DNA of 39,143 bases, from the NCBI GenBank assembly GCA_025450765.1, contig JANWLS010000191.1, positions 1 through 39,143 on the forward strand, given 5' to 3'. The notes beneath the pieces are model-generated. The model saw only the letters and a program-made list of their open reading frames with translations, did not search any database and was not told the origin of the DNA. The position numbers and the translations under genes are program-made. Shown here piece after piece: positions 8,640-16,116 of the stretch. The stretch is from Vicinamibacterales bacterium (GTDB lineage Bacteria; Acidobacteriota; Vicinamibacteria; Vicinamibacterales; CAVVIG01). Positions within the stretch are counted from its first letter, which is position 1, and each line of letters begins with the position of its first letter.

Positions 8640-9266
8640 CTAGCGGTCCCTCTTCTTCACCCCATAGTCCGCCCCGTAATCCGCATCGATCGCCTGGGGA
8701 TCCCCGACTGTCGCGTGCGGGTCGGGATTGGGGATCCGGTGCCACACCGGGCGGAGGTGGCGCAGGTAGACGAGCACCGCATGGCGATCCTCCGGCGTCC
8801 ACTTGGAGAACGCCGGCCACGGCATCTGCCTCGCCCCGGCCTGGTGGCCGTCGGGGAAGACGCCGCTCCGCAGCACCCGCAGCACTTCATCGTCATGCAG
8901 GCGCCCGAGCCCGGTCTCCGGATCGGGTGTCAGGTTCGCGCTGATCGCGGATCCGCTGCCATCCTCGATGAACTTCCCGCCGCCAGCGAGGTAGTCGTCC
9001 CAGTCCGGTCCGGCCGATCCCTGCGGCGTATGGCAACCGGTGCAGCCGGTGACCGTCACCAGGTAGCGTCCGCGCTCGGCCAGCGCCCGCTCGGCCGGAT
9101 CCTTGATGTCGTCGAGCGACGGCGGAGCCGCAGCCTCCGGCTTCACCAGTGACTCCACCGAGACCATCGTCAAGGGCGGAATGAAATAGAGGAACGCGAT
9201 GAACCCAACGACCGCGAGGATGACGATCGTGAGCGCCGTCCGCTTGAGAAATCGTCTGATCGTCAT
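8640..9266 (-). CDS. Membrane-anchored monoheme cytochrome c
   Basis: The 208-residue protein has an N-terminal membrane anchor (about residues 10-30) followed by a periplasmic cytochrome c domain with one heme site, CTGCH (Cys75, Cys78, His79), and a methionine in RQMPW as probable distal ligand. The stretch NLTPDPETGLG is typical of the class I cytochromes attached to membrane dehydrogenases such as gluconate or alcohol dehydrogenase. It carries electrons, probably from the triheme partner encoded just upstream. Its ATG at 9266 overlaps the TGA of that gene (ATGA), indicating translational coupling. Confidence 0.9.
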   Translation of the reverse strand: MTIRRFLKRTALTIVILAVVGFIAFLYFIPPLTMVSVESLVKPEAAAPPSLDDIKDPAERALAERGRYLVTVTGCTGCHTPQGSAGPDWDDYLAGGGKFIEDGSGSAISANLTPDPETGLGRLHDDEVLRVLRSGVFPDGHQAGARQMPWPAFSKWTPEDRHAVLVYLRHLRPVWHRIPNPDPHATVGDPQAIDADYGADYGVKKRDR

Positions 9267-10612
9267 TGAACCTCCGCGCCTCCGCGTGCGGAGCCTGCGT
9301 TCCCCGGATACGCATACAACGCCGGATCCTCTTTCATGATCAGCACCCGGAACTTGCCCCAGAGATACGTCACGATGTTCGGGCGGTCGTGCGCCGGAAT
9401 GGCGTTGTGCACGGGTGGAATGGTCCGCAGGTACGCGACGATGGCATTCAGATCCTGCGGCGTCAGATCGGCGTAGCCGGTCCAGCCCATCGGGAACGGC
9501 AGCATGCGCGAGCCATCGGGCCGGGTGCCGCGCGTCAGCACGTTCTTGATCTGATCGTCCGTCCATGAGCCGAGCCCGGTTTCGCGATCGGACGTGAGGT
9601 TCATCGTCACGAAATCGCCCCAGGGCCCGAGATGCCAGCGCTGTCCGCCCGCGTTCTGCAGGCCCCGCAGCACGTGACCCTCGCGATCGATCGGCGAGTG
9701 GCACTGGCTGCAGGCCAGGGTGTCGACCAGGTACCGGCCGCGCTCGACCGGATGCTTCTTCGCGTCGGCATCCTCGCGTGCGTAGAGCGCGTGCAGTTCG
9801 TCGGCGCTCATCTGCCAGGCGGGCTTGCGCGCGAACGACAGGACGTAGTTGGCGAGATCCCACATCTCCGCGTCTGTCGCCGTGTTCACGTACGACGGCA
9901 TCGGCGTGCCCGTCATGCCCGTTCGGAAGCGCAAATAGACGTCGCGTGCCGTCGCGCCGCCCTCGAAGGTCCACGGCTCGGTGAGGTCGGTCGAGTTCAG
10001 GGGGTGGCCCGTGTCGTCCTTCAAGTCGCGCGCGATCGCACCGGTGCCGCGGCCATCGGTCCCATGGCACGCCGTGCACTGCAGCTTCTTGTAAACCGCC
10101 GCGCCGCGCGCCACGCTTTCGGGCGAGGTTGGCACCGCCTTGCCGATATTCACGACGGGCGGCTGGGTGTCGGCGAAGCGTGAGGAGAGGGTCTTGACGT
10201 AGTCAACGACCGCGCGAATCTGAGCGTCGGTGAGCAACCCCTTCCAGGCCGGCATCGACGAGCCCGGCAAGCCGTGGGTGACGGAGGTGATGAGGTCGTC
10301 TTCGGTTGGAACGCTGCCCGACTCGGTCGACCGGATCTCGTAATTGCCGGTGGTGAAATCGCGAGGATGAGGATTGAGGAAGGCCGCTGCCGGACCGTCG
10401 CCGCGGCCGGAGGTCCCGTGGCAGCTGGCGCAGTGGTCGTGATAAATCGTCCGGCCGTCGGTGGTCATCGTCGACCCGGCTGCGGCAGGCGTGCCGCTTG
10501 TCTGCGTGGCGTGCCAGGCTTGCACCGCGCCCGCCGACAGGCCGCCGGCGGCGAGCAGCACGACACCGGGCCACGCGAGCCGTCGTCGTTTCCATACGCG
10601 CCAGCTCTGCAT
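9263..10612 (-). CDS. Periplasmic triheme cytochrome c
   Basis: The 449-residue secreted protein has an N-terminal signal or anchor (basic WKRRR then hydrophobic about 14-32) and three cytochrome c domains. The heme sites are CASCH (Cys61/His65), CTACH (Cys179/His183) and CSQCH (Cys301/His305), each followed by a methionine candidate for the distal position (SSMPAW, GTPMPSY, FPMGW). The third domain, with NLTSDRETGLG, resembles the neighbouring monoheme protein and the cytochrome subunits of periplasmic dehydrogenases. The ATG at 10612 is chosen over an upstream ATG at 10648 because a strong AGGAGGTGATT lies just before it. First gene of an operon with the monoheme cytochrome and a GNAT gene. 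No dehydrogenase or terminal oxidase is in the window, so the electron donor and acceptor are unknown. Confidence 0.92.
   Translation of the reverse strand: MQSWRVWKRRRLAWPGVVLLAAGGLSAGAVQAWHATQTSGTPAAAGSTMTTDGRTIYHDHCASCHGTSGRGDGPAAAFLNPHPRDFTTGNYEIRSTESGSVPTEDDLITSVTHGLPGSSMPAWKGLLTDAQIRAVVDYVKTLSSRFADTQPPVVNIGKAVPTSPESVARGAAVYKKLQCTACHGTDGRGTGAIARDLKDDTGHPLNSTDLTEPWTFEGGATARDVYLRFRTGMTGTPMPSYVNTATDAEMWDLANYVLSFARKPAWQMSADELHALYAREDADAKKHPVERGRYLVDTLACSQCHSPIDREGHVLRGLQNAGGQRWHLGPWGDFVTMNLTSDRETGLGSWTDDQIKNVLTRGTRPDGSRMLPFPMGWTGYADLTPQDLNAIVAYLRTIPPVHNAIPAHDRPNIVTYLWGKFRVLIMKEDPALYAYPGNAGSARGGAEVQ
9272..9288. repeat. 17-base repeat copy 1 (inside cytochrome 3' end)
   Basis: The 17 bases CTCCGCGCCTCCGCGTG occur here and again at 28835-28851. 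This copy lies in the last codons of the triheme cytochrome gene, where it encodes part of the ARGGAEV tail. Confidence 0.5.
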
Positions 10613-10709
10613 CAGAATCACCTCCTCCGAAAATGGGAAGCGCGCCATTCACGCGCGGCCACATTATCGCCCGCCGTCCGGGAGCCGGCAACCCGCGTGC
10701 GATCGGCTG

Positions 10710-10718
10710 TGCTAGTCT
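10710..10718 (+). promoter_or_regulatory. Extended -10 motif just before the M61 peptidase gene
   Basis: TGC-TAGTCT (10710-10718) ends nine bases before the ATG at 10728, and no Shine-Dalgarno sequence is present. A transcript starting about seven bases downstream would have a leader of only a few bases. Confidence 0.5.
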
Positions 10719-10727
10719 GCCGATCAG

Positions 10728-12467
10728 ATGAATCCGTGGAGATCGCTGGCCCGCCTGACGCTGCTCAGCGTCAGTGCATGCCTCGTGTCGGCTTCTCTTG
10801 GCGTGGCCCAGGTCGGGATCGGTCCGGGCGCGGCGCCCGCACCGCCGATGCGCGTGATCCTCCGGGATCATCCGTTCCCGGGAACGATCGACCTCACCGT
10901 GGATGCCACGGATACCGACCACAAGGTGATGCGCGTGCACGAGAGCCTTCCGGTACCGGCGGCTGGCCCGATGACGTTGCTCTATCCCCAATGGGAGACA
11001 GCCAGCCACGCGCCGACCGGTTCAGTCGGTGCGCTCGCAGGTCTCGAGGTGACCGCCGCCGGGCAACGCGTGTCGTGGCACCGCGATCCCGTGGACGCGT
11101 TTGCCTTCCACGTGGATCCGCCACTCGGCGCCAGACGCCTTGAACTCGAGTTTCAGTACATCTCGTCCACACGCCCGGGGGCGCTGATGATGACCCCCGA
11201 CATCGTCGTGACGTACTGGCAGGATGTCGTGCTCTATCCAGCCGGCTGGTACACCCGCGACATCCCAGTGCGTGCCAGTCTGCGCCTCCCCTCGGGGTTC
11301 GTTGCCGCCACCTCTCTCGCGCCGCAGGAGCGGACCGGTCCTGTGACCAGCTATGGAGCGGTCTCGCTGGAGACGCTCGTCGATGCCCCGGTCTACGCGG
11401 GCCGTTGGTCGCGCCGCGTCGATCTGGGCGCCGTGGAAGGAGCGCCGGTGCGTATGGATCTGGTCGCCGACGCACCCGACGCGCTCGCGATGTCCCAAGA
11501 GTTCCGGCTGAAGCTCGAGACCATGCTGCACGAGACGGCCCGCGTGTTCGGGCCGCCGCACTTTCGGCAGTATGACTTTCTCGTCTCGCTCAGCAGCGCC
11601 CTGCCGTCGGATGGCGGAACCGAGCACCTGTCTTCCAGCGAAAACAACGTCGGGACCGACTATCTGCGGCATCCGGACCGGCATCTGATGCAGCAGGATC
11701 TGCTCGCTCACGAATTCGTGCACAGCTGGAACGGGAAATTCCGAACGCCCGAGGGCCTGTGGACGCCGGACTTCAACACGCCCGCGCGCGACGATCTGCT
11801 TTGGATTTACGAAGGACAGACGCAGTACTGGGGCATCGTGCTCGCCGCTCGCGCGGGGCTTCGCACCCGCCAGGAAACGCTGGACCTGCTCGCGCTCACC
11901 GCCGCGAAGGCGCAGGCCAGGACCGGGCATGCCTGGAAGTCGCTCGGCGATAGCGCCTTCGACCCCGTCTACGACGCCGGGCACCGCACGACCTGGCCAG
12001 ACTGGCAGGGTCGGGAAGACTATTACGGCGATGGTGTGCTGCTATGGCTCGATGTCGATACGCTGATCCGGGAGCGGACCGGCGGCCGGCGCAGTCTGGA
12101 CGACTTCGCGCGAGCCTTCTTTGGCGTTGATGGACGGAGCGAGGTCACCCGCACCTACACGCTCGCGGACGTGTGCCTCGCGCTTGGCCGCATTGTCTCA
12201 ATGGATTGGCCAGCGTATTTCGAGCAGCGGCTCGAGGCGCACGACGACCGGCACCTGCTCGACGGCGTGCGACGGGGCGGCTATCGCCGGCCTTCACCGA
12301 TCGTCCGACGGAGACCTTCCGGCAGGCCGAGGTGGACGAGGGCGGCCTGGATCTGCGTTCGTCGCTGGGGTTGCTTGTGGGAGAAGACGGATCCGTCGGA
12401 GGCATCACGTGGGAAGGCGCGGCCTTCCGCGCCGGAGTCGGCATCGGTGCGCGCCTCACGTCGGTGA
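10728..12467 (+). CDS. M61 family metallopeptidase, C-terminus altered by a frameshift
   Basis: A secreted zinc aminopeptidase of the M61 (glycyl aminopeptidase) family. It starts with a signal peptide (about residues 1-27, ending SLGVAQ), followed by the M61 N-terminal beta domain. The catalytic domain has HEFVHSWN (His328, Glu329, His332) and the third zinc ligand in WIYEGQTQYWG (Glu362). Homology holds to about residue 520 (LLDGVRRGGYR). After base 12288 or so the frame encodes an arginine-rich tail that does not look like protein, while the expected continuation and PDZ domain appear in another frame (next entry). The zinc site is intact, so the first 520 residues could still fold, but loss of the PDZ tail may inactivate it. 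An assembly error of one base is equally possible. There is no ribosome site; a promoter motif sits nine bases before the ATG. Confidence 0.85.
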   Translation: MNPWRSLARLTLLSVSACLVSASLGVAQVGIGPGAAPAPPMRVILRDHPFPGTIDLTVDATDTDHKVMRVHESLPVPAAGPMTLLYPQWETASHAPTGSVGALAGLEVTAAGQRVSWHRDPVDAFAFHVDPPLGARRLELEFQYISSTRPGALMMTPDIVVTYWQDVVLYPAGWYTRDIPVRASLRLPSGFVAATSLAPQERTGPVTSYGAVSLETLVDAPVYAGRWSRRVDLGAVEGAPVRMDLVADAPDALAMSQEFRLKLETMLHETARVFGPPHFRQYDFLVSLSSALPSDGGTEHLSSSENNVGTDYLRHPDRHLMQQDLLAHEFVHSWNGKFRTPEGLWTPDFNTPARDDLLWIYEGQTQYWGIVLAARAGLRTRQETLDLLALTAAKAQARTGHAWKSLGDSAFDPVYDAGHRTTWPDWQGREDYYGDGVLLWLDVDTLIRERTGGRRSLDDFARAFFGVDGRSEVTRTYTLADVCLALGRIVSMDWPAYFEQRLEAHDDRHLLDGVRRGGYRRPSPIVRRRPSGRPRWTRAAWICVRRWGCLWEKTDPSEASRGKARPSAPESASVRASRR

Positions 12468-12670
12468 ACGGCGCCCCTTACAGCGATGCGGCGCTCCTCG
12501 CGGCGTTGCGCGCACCGGCAAGGCCCCTGCGTCTCGGCTTCCGCCAGGACGGTCGCGATCGCGTGGCGACCATCGGCAGCGTCGGACCGCCTCGCTATCC
12601 GCAGCTCGAACGCACCGGGGGCCGTTCGTGGCTCGATGACGTACTGGCACCCACGACTCGCGATCATTAA
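12288..12670 (+). pseudogene. Frameshifted C-terminal PDZ segment of the M61 peptidase
   Basis: From about 12288 the shifted frame reads AFTDRPTETFRQAEVDEGG, then a PDZ-like stretch (SLGLLVGEDGSVGGITWEGA, then a GIGARLTSVNGAPY turn) to a stop at 12670. This is the normal C-terminal part of an M61 peptidase and continues directly from GGYR in the preceding frame if one base is restored near 12288-12293. The shift is equivalent to a single-base deletion. I see no slippery heptamer, so programmed frameshifting is unlikely. Confidence 0.75.
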
Positions 12671-12729
12671 GCAGGGTCTCGAGGGGAAGCGTGCCGGTCG
12701 CGCCGCTCAGCTCCGCGGATCGAACGTCA

Positions 12730-13695
12730 CTACATCGTCACCACGATCTTGCCGGCTGCGCCGCTCTCCATCACCGCCACGTGGGCGTCGCGCGTCTGCG
12801 CCAGCGGAAATTCGCGGCCGACGACAGGCCGCAGCGTACCGTCGGCGAGACCCGCGCCGAGCGCCGCATGAATTCGTCGCAGATCATCGGGCGTGGCGCT
12901 GAACAGCGACATCCCCAGGATCGCCGCATTCGGCACCATCGTCCGGCGCGGATCGATCTCGATGCGGCCGCGGTTGCCGACGATGACGACGCGCCCGAAT
13001 GGCTTGAGCAGCAGGAGATCCTGGTCAAGATTGAGATGCGCGGCCATCTCGATGATGATGTCGATGCCGCCGGTGGCACTCTTGATGTCGTCGAGATAGC
13101 CCGAGGCCCGGTGATTGAACGCGCGCGTCGCGCCCTGGGCCCGCACGAGCGCGAGCCCGGCGTCCGTGCCGGCGGTGCCGACGACCGTGATCCCGCGCGC
13201 GACGGCCAGTTGGACAGCCGCGGTGCCGACCGCGCCGCTCGCCCCGTGCACCAGCACCGTGTCGCCCGCCTTCGCCTGCGCCCGCTGGAAGAGTGCCCGA
13301 TAGGCGGTGGCGTGCGGGACGCCGAGCGCCGCACCCTGCGCAAAGTTCACGCGTGCCGGCAGCGGATAAACCTGGTCGGGCCGGCAGATCGCCATCTCGG
13401 CGTACGTGCCGCCGGATTCCTGGGCGGTCCCGATCACGTACACCTGCTGGTGGAGATCGAGCCCCGTGACGCCGGCGCCAAGCGCCTCCACCGTGCCGGC
13501 GCCGTCCTCGCCAGGCGTGTAGGGAAGCGGCGGCTTCCGCGCGTACGTGCCGGCGCGAATGTAGGTGTCGACCGGATTGACGCCGGCCGCATGCAACCGC
13601 ACCAGCACTTCGCCCGGGCCGGGCTTCGGATCGGGAAGATCTTCGAGCACGAGGACTTCCGGCCCTCCAAACTGGCGAACGCGAACGGCTTTCAT
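12730..13695 (-). CDS. NADPH:quinone oxidoreductase-like, MDR superfamily
   Basis: The 321-residue medium-chain dehydrogenase/reductase is of the zeta-crystallin/quinone oxidoreductase type. It has the N-terminal GroES-like domain (AAGVNPVDTYIRAG, YTPGEDGAGTV) and a Rossmann domain with the nucleotide loop HGASGAVGTAAVQLA (about residues 143-157). The catalytic and structural zinc cysteines of alcohol dehydrogenases are absent, as expected for the quinone-reductase branch. It probably reduces quinones or enones with NADPH; the true substrate is unknown. The ATG at 13695 has GAGGAG eight bases upstream. It lies 48 bases after the ferredoxin gene on the same strand, so the two may form an operon. 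Confidence 0.9.
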   Translation of the reverse strand: MKAVRVRQFGGPEVLVLEDLPDPKPGPGEVLVRLHAAGVNPVDTYIRAGTYARKPPLPYTPGEDGAGTVEALGAGVTGLDLHQQVYVIGTAQESGGTYAEMAICRPDQVYPLPARVNFAQGAALGVPHATAYRALFQRAQAKAGDTVLVHGASGAVGTAAVQLAVARGITVVGTAGTDAGLALVRAQGATRAFNHRASGYLDDIKSATGGIDIIIEMAAHLNLDQDLLLLKPFGRVVIVGNRGRIEIDPRRTMVPNAAILGMSLFSATPDDLRRIHAALGAGLADGTLRPVVGREFPLAQTRDAHVAVMESGAAGKIVVTM

Positions 13696-13743
13696 GGATA
13701 GCACTCCTCTGGCTACGGGCCTCAGGGGACCCTGGACGCGACC

Positions 13744-14106
13744 CTATCCCGCCTGCACCACCCATTCCGGCGTCGGCGTGATTTCTGACTGCGGCGTCGG
13801 CCCCGGATCGGGCCGGCCGCTGCCGGTGACCCGGCTGATGGCGCGGAGGGTCATGTCGTGGTCGCACTCGATTTGGCACGACAGCCGGACGCCGTAGAGC
13901 CGGCGCTCGACGAGCTTGTCGCGCTCGGCGCGGGTCATCCGCGAGGGCTCGCCCGCGACGAATTCCACCCGGCATGTCGTGCACCGCGCGTTGCCGCCGC
14001 AGGCGTGCAGGACATCGACGTTCGCATCCTGCTCGATGGCGAGCACGAGCCGCTTGCCCAACTCCACCTCGACCGTTTCAAAGCCCTCTACTGTCAATTT
14101 CGGCAT
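13744..14106 (-). CDS. [2Fe-2S] ferredoxin
   Basis: The 120-residue protein is a plant/adrenodoxin-fold ferredoxin with cluster ligands in ACGGNARCTTC (C-x5-C-x2-C) and the fourth cysteine in RLSCQ. The extra cysteine in QIEC is outside the usual ligand set. The C-terminal 25 residues (proline- and threonine-rich) are an unconserved tail. ATG at 14106 is chosen because AGGAG lies just before it and homology begins at once (MPKLTVEGF). It is divergent from ispG, whose product needs a low-potential electron donor, so a role as the IspG reductant is plausible but inferred. It is followed by the quinone oxidoreductase gene. Confidence 0.9.
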   Translation of the reverse strand: MPKLTVEGFETVEVELGKRLVLAIEQDANVDVLHACGGNARCTTCRVEFVAGEPSRMTRAERDKLVERRLYGVRLSCQIECDHDMTLRAISRVTGSGRPDPGPTPQSEITPTPEWVVQAG

Positions 14107-14123
14107 GATCTCCTGGTCCCCGT

Positions 14124-14154
14124 GGTCTCCGGTCTTCAGCCTCCGGTCTCCGGT
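14124..14154. repeat. Short tandem repeat of GGTCTCCGGT
   Basis: GGTCTCCGGT occurs at 14124-14133 and 14145-14154, a 21-base period, between the ferredoxin and ispG starts. It is an imperfect, low-complexity GGTCT/CCGGT-rich stretch in a non-coding spacer. Confidence 0.4.
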
Positions 14155-14215
14155 TCTGCGTCGCCCGAGGCGGCCATTCACTCTGTCGCAACCACGCTGT
14201 TCAGTGCAACCCGGA

Positions 14216-14224
14216 TGTTATGAT
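14216..14224 (+). promoter_or_regulatory. Extended -10 motif just before ispG
   Basis: TGT-TATGAT (14216-14224), five of six to TATAAT, ends nine bases before the ispG ATG. No Shine-Dalgarno sequence lies between them, which predicts a leaderless transcript. Confidence 0.6.
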
Positions 14225-14233
14225 CGGCTTGGC

Positions 14234-15478
14234 ATGCCTCAAATGCGGTTGCACAAGACGGTCGGCGTCAAGGTGGGTGGCGTTCAGGTGGGCGGCGGGG
14301 CCCCGGTCGTGGTGCAGGCGATGACGCTCACCGATACGGCCGATGCCGCGTCGACGGCTCGCCAATGCGTCGAGCTGGCTGACGCGGGTGCGGAGATGGT
14401 GCGGGTGACGGTAAACCTGCCCGCTGCGGCGGCAGCCGTCCCGGAGATCAGGCAGCGGATGCTCGATGCCGGTTGCCAGGCACCGCTCATCGGCGACTTT
14501 CACTACAACGGTCACCTGCTGCTGACGAAGTACCCGGCGTGCGCGGCGGCCCTCGACAAGTACCGGATCAACCCAGGCAACGTCGGCACCGGCAAGCGTC
14601 GCGACGAGCAGTTCACCACCATCTGTTCCGTCGCACGCGATCACGGCAAGCCCGTGCGCATCGGCGTCAACGGCGGCTCCCTGAACCAGGAGCTGGTGAT
14701 GAGCCGCATGCAGCAGAACACCGATCGCGCGCTCGGCCGCACCTCCGAGGAGATCGTCAACGAGTGCATGGTGCTCTCCGCGCTGGAGTCCACGGGGCTG
14801 GCGCTCGAGGCGGGGCTCCGGCGCGATCAGATCATCATCTCGTGCAAGGTCTCGCGGCCGCTCGATCTCATTCATGTCTATCGCGAGCTCTCACGGCAGA
14901 CCGAGCAGCCACTCCATCTCGGTCTCACCGAAGCCGGGATGGGCATCAAGGGGCTCGTCTGGTCATCGTCTGCGATGGGCGTGCTGCTCAACGAAGGGAT
15001 CGGCGACACGATTCGCGTCTCGCTCACGCCGCGGCCCGGCGGCGACCGGCGCGAGGAGGTGTACGCGGCTTGCGAGCTCCTGCAGGCGCTCGGCCTGCGG
15101 TCGTTCGCGCCGAGCGTGACGGCATGTCCGGGGTGCGGCCGGACCACGAGCTCCACGTTCCAGGAGCTGGCGGAGCGCGTGCAGGCGTACATCCGCGAGC
15201 GGATGCCGGAGTGGAAGACGCAGTACGAGGGCGTCGAATCGATGCGGCTCGCCGTGATGGGCTGCGTCGTCAACGGCCCGGGCGAATCCAAGGCCGCGAA
15301 CATCGGCATCAGCCTGCCTGGCACGGGCGAGGCGCCGAACTGTCCGGTGTTCATCGACGGCCAGCACTTCACGACGCTCCGCGGCACGTACGACGAGCTC
15401 GCGGCGGCGTTCCAGCAGCTGGTGGACGACTACATCGAGGGCAAGTACGAGAAGAAGGGCGTCGGCGCCAGGCCCTAG
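14234..15478 (+). CDS. ispG: 4-hydroxy-3-methylbut-2-enyl diphosphate synthase
   Basis: The 414-residue enzyme of the MEP isoprenoid pathway converts 2-C-methyl-D-erythritol 2,4-cyclodiphosphate to HMBPP in a two-electron reduction. It has the TIM-barrel N-terminal domain (VQAMTLTDTADA, YRINPGNVG, IGVNGGS) and the C-terminal [4Fe-4S] domain with ligands CPGCGR (Cys298, Cys301) and GCVVNGPGE (Cys344, Glu351). Length is normal for bacteria and the large insert of plant and some bacterial forms is absent. ATG at 14234 is used because family homology begins within a few residues; the open frame further upstream is antisense to the ferredoxin gene. The stop overlaps that of apaG by four bases (CTAG). 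Confidence 0.96.
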   Translation: MPQMRLHKTVGVKVGGVQVGGGAPVVVQAMTLTDTADAASTARQCVELADAGAEMVRVTVNLPAAAAAVPEIRQRMLDAGCQAPLIGDFHYNGHLLLTKYPACAAALDKYRINPGNVGTGKRRDEQFTTICSVARDHGKPVRIGVNGGSLNQELVMSRMQQNTDRALGRTSEEIVNECMVLSALESTGLALEAGLRRDQIIISCKVSRPLDLIHVYRELSRQTEQPLHLGLTEAGMGIKGLVWSSSAMGVLLNEGIGDTIRVSLTPRPGGDRREEVYAACELLQALGLRSFAPSVTACPGCGRTTSSTFQELAERVQAYIRERMPEWKTQYEGVESMRLAVMGCVVNGPGESKAANIGISLPGTGEAPNCPVFIDGQHFTTLRGTYDELAAAFQQLVDDYIEGKYEKKGVGARP

Positions 15479-15864
15479 TGCACCGTGTACGGTTCCCGCA
15501 GCTCGAACCGCGCAATCTCCACGTCGAACCCTTCGCCGTCCTCGCTCACCATCTGGTAGGTGCCGTGCATGGAGCCGGTCGGCGTGCGGAGCGGGCAGCC
15601 GGACGTGTACTCGAAGGATTCGCCGGGCGCGAGCACCGGTTGCTGGCCGACCACACCCGGGCCTTTCACTTCTTCGACGTGCCCGTTGGCGTCGGTGATA
15701 ATCCAGTGGCGGCTGACGAGCTGCACGGTCTCGAATCCCTCGTTCGAGATGCGCACGGTGTAGTAGAAGAACCAGTGCTGCTGGAACGGCTGGGATTGTT
15801 CGGGCGCATACCGCGATTCAACTTCGATGCGGACGCCCTGGGTAACAGCTTCGGAACCAGGCAT
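15475..15864 (-). CDS. apaG: ApaG family protein
   Basis: The 129-residue protein is a full-length ApaG domain of fibronectin-III-like fold. It has the family stretches FFYYTVRISNEGFETVQL, SRHWIITDANGHVEEVKGPG, VVGQQPVLAPGESFEYTSG and GTYQMV. ApaG is linked to divalent-cation (cobalt, magnesium) tolerance and diadenosine tetraphosphate metabolism; its exact activity is unsettled. ATG at 15864 is used since the family begins here; the longer open frame upstream is antisense to the small cysteine protein. It converges on ispG with a four-base shared stop and is divergent, 24 bases apart, from the gene at 15889. Confidence 0.93.
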   Translation of the reverse strand: MPGSEAVTQGVRIEVESRYAPEQSQPFQQHWFFYYTVRISNEGFETVQLVSRHWIITDANGHVEEVKGPGVVGQQPVLAPGESFEYTSGCPLRTPTGSMHGTYQMVSEDGEGFDVEIARFELREPYTVH

Positions 15865-15888
15865 GACTTCTGTGTGGGACCTCTTGGC

Positions 15889-16101
15889 ATGATGGCTCAG
15901 GAAGACCCGCGGCGGCAAGCTGCGCCGGCCGTATCGGCCGGCTTGTGCGCCACGTGTCGCCATGTGCGGCGGATTGCGTCCGATCGCGGCTCGCTGTTCT
16001 ATCAATGCCGGCTCGCCGCCCAGGACCCGCGGTTTCCCCGATATCCGGCGTTGCCCGTCCGTGAGTGCCCCGGTTACGAGCGCGACGAGGAGCCCTTCTA
16101 G
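15889..16101 (+). CDS. Small four-cysteine protein, probable zinc-binding
   Basis: The frame from ATG 15889 (or the next ATG at 15892) encodes 70 (69) residues. A disordered start leads into CATCRHVRRI, then YQCRLAAQDPRFPRYPALPV and ECPGY. The four cysteines (C-x2-C, C, C) around a compact hydrophobic core suggest a small zinc or metal site. Proteins with this C-x2-C...C...DPxFxxYPxLPVxxCxGY layout are, to my knowledge, common unnamed small proteins in Acidobacteriota. No function is known. It lies 15 bases upstream of the aconitase-family gene and divergent from apaG, so it may share transcription with the aconitase gene. Confidence 0.75.
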   Translation: MMAQEDPRRQAAPAVSAGLCATCRHVRRIASDRGSLFYQCRLAAQDPRFPRYPALPVRECPGYERDEEPF

Positions 16102-16107
16102 TAGCAT
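16102..16107 (+). promoter_or_regulatory. TANNNT motif just before the aconitase-family gene
   Basis: TAGCAT ends nine bases before the ATG at 16117, the same spacing as at 10728 and 14234, but without the upstream TG. No Shine-Dalgarno sequence is visible. Confidence 0.3.
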
Positions 16108-16116
16108 TACAGATGT

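Noticed and set aside
12260-12300. Programmed -1 frameshift in the M61 gene
   Set aside because: No slippery X-XXY-YYZ heptamer or downstream structure is evident, and M61 peptidases are not known to need one. A one-base deletion or sequence error is simpler.
13916-14233. N-terminal extension of ispG by 106 codons
   Set aside because: The extension is antisense to the ferredoxin gene, has no IspG homology, and the promoter motif lies inside it; ATG 14234 fits the family.
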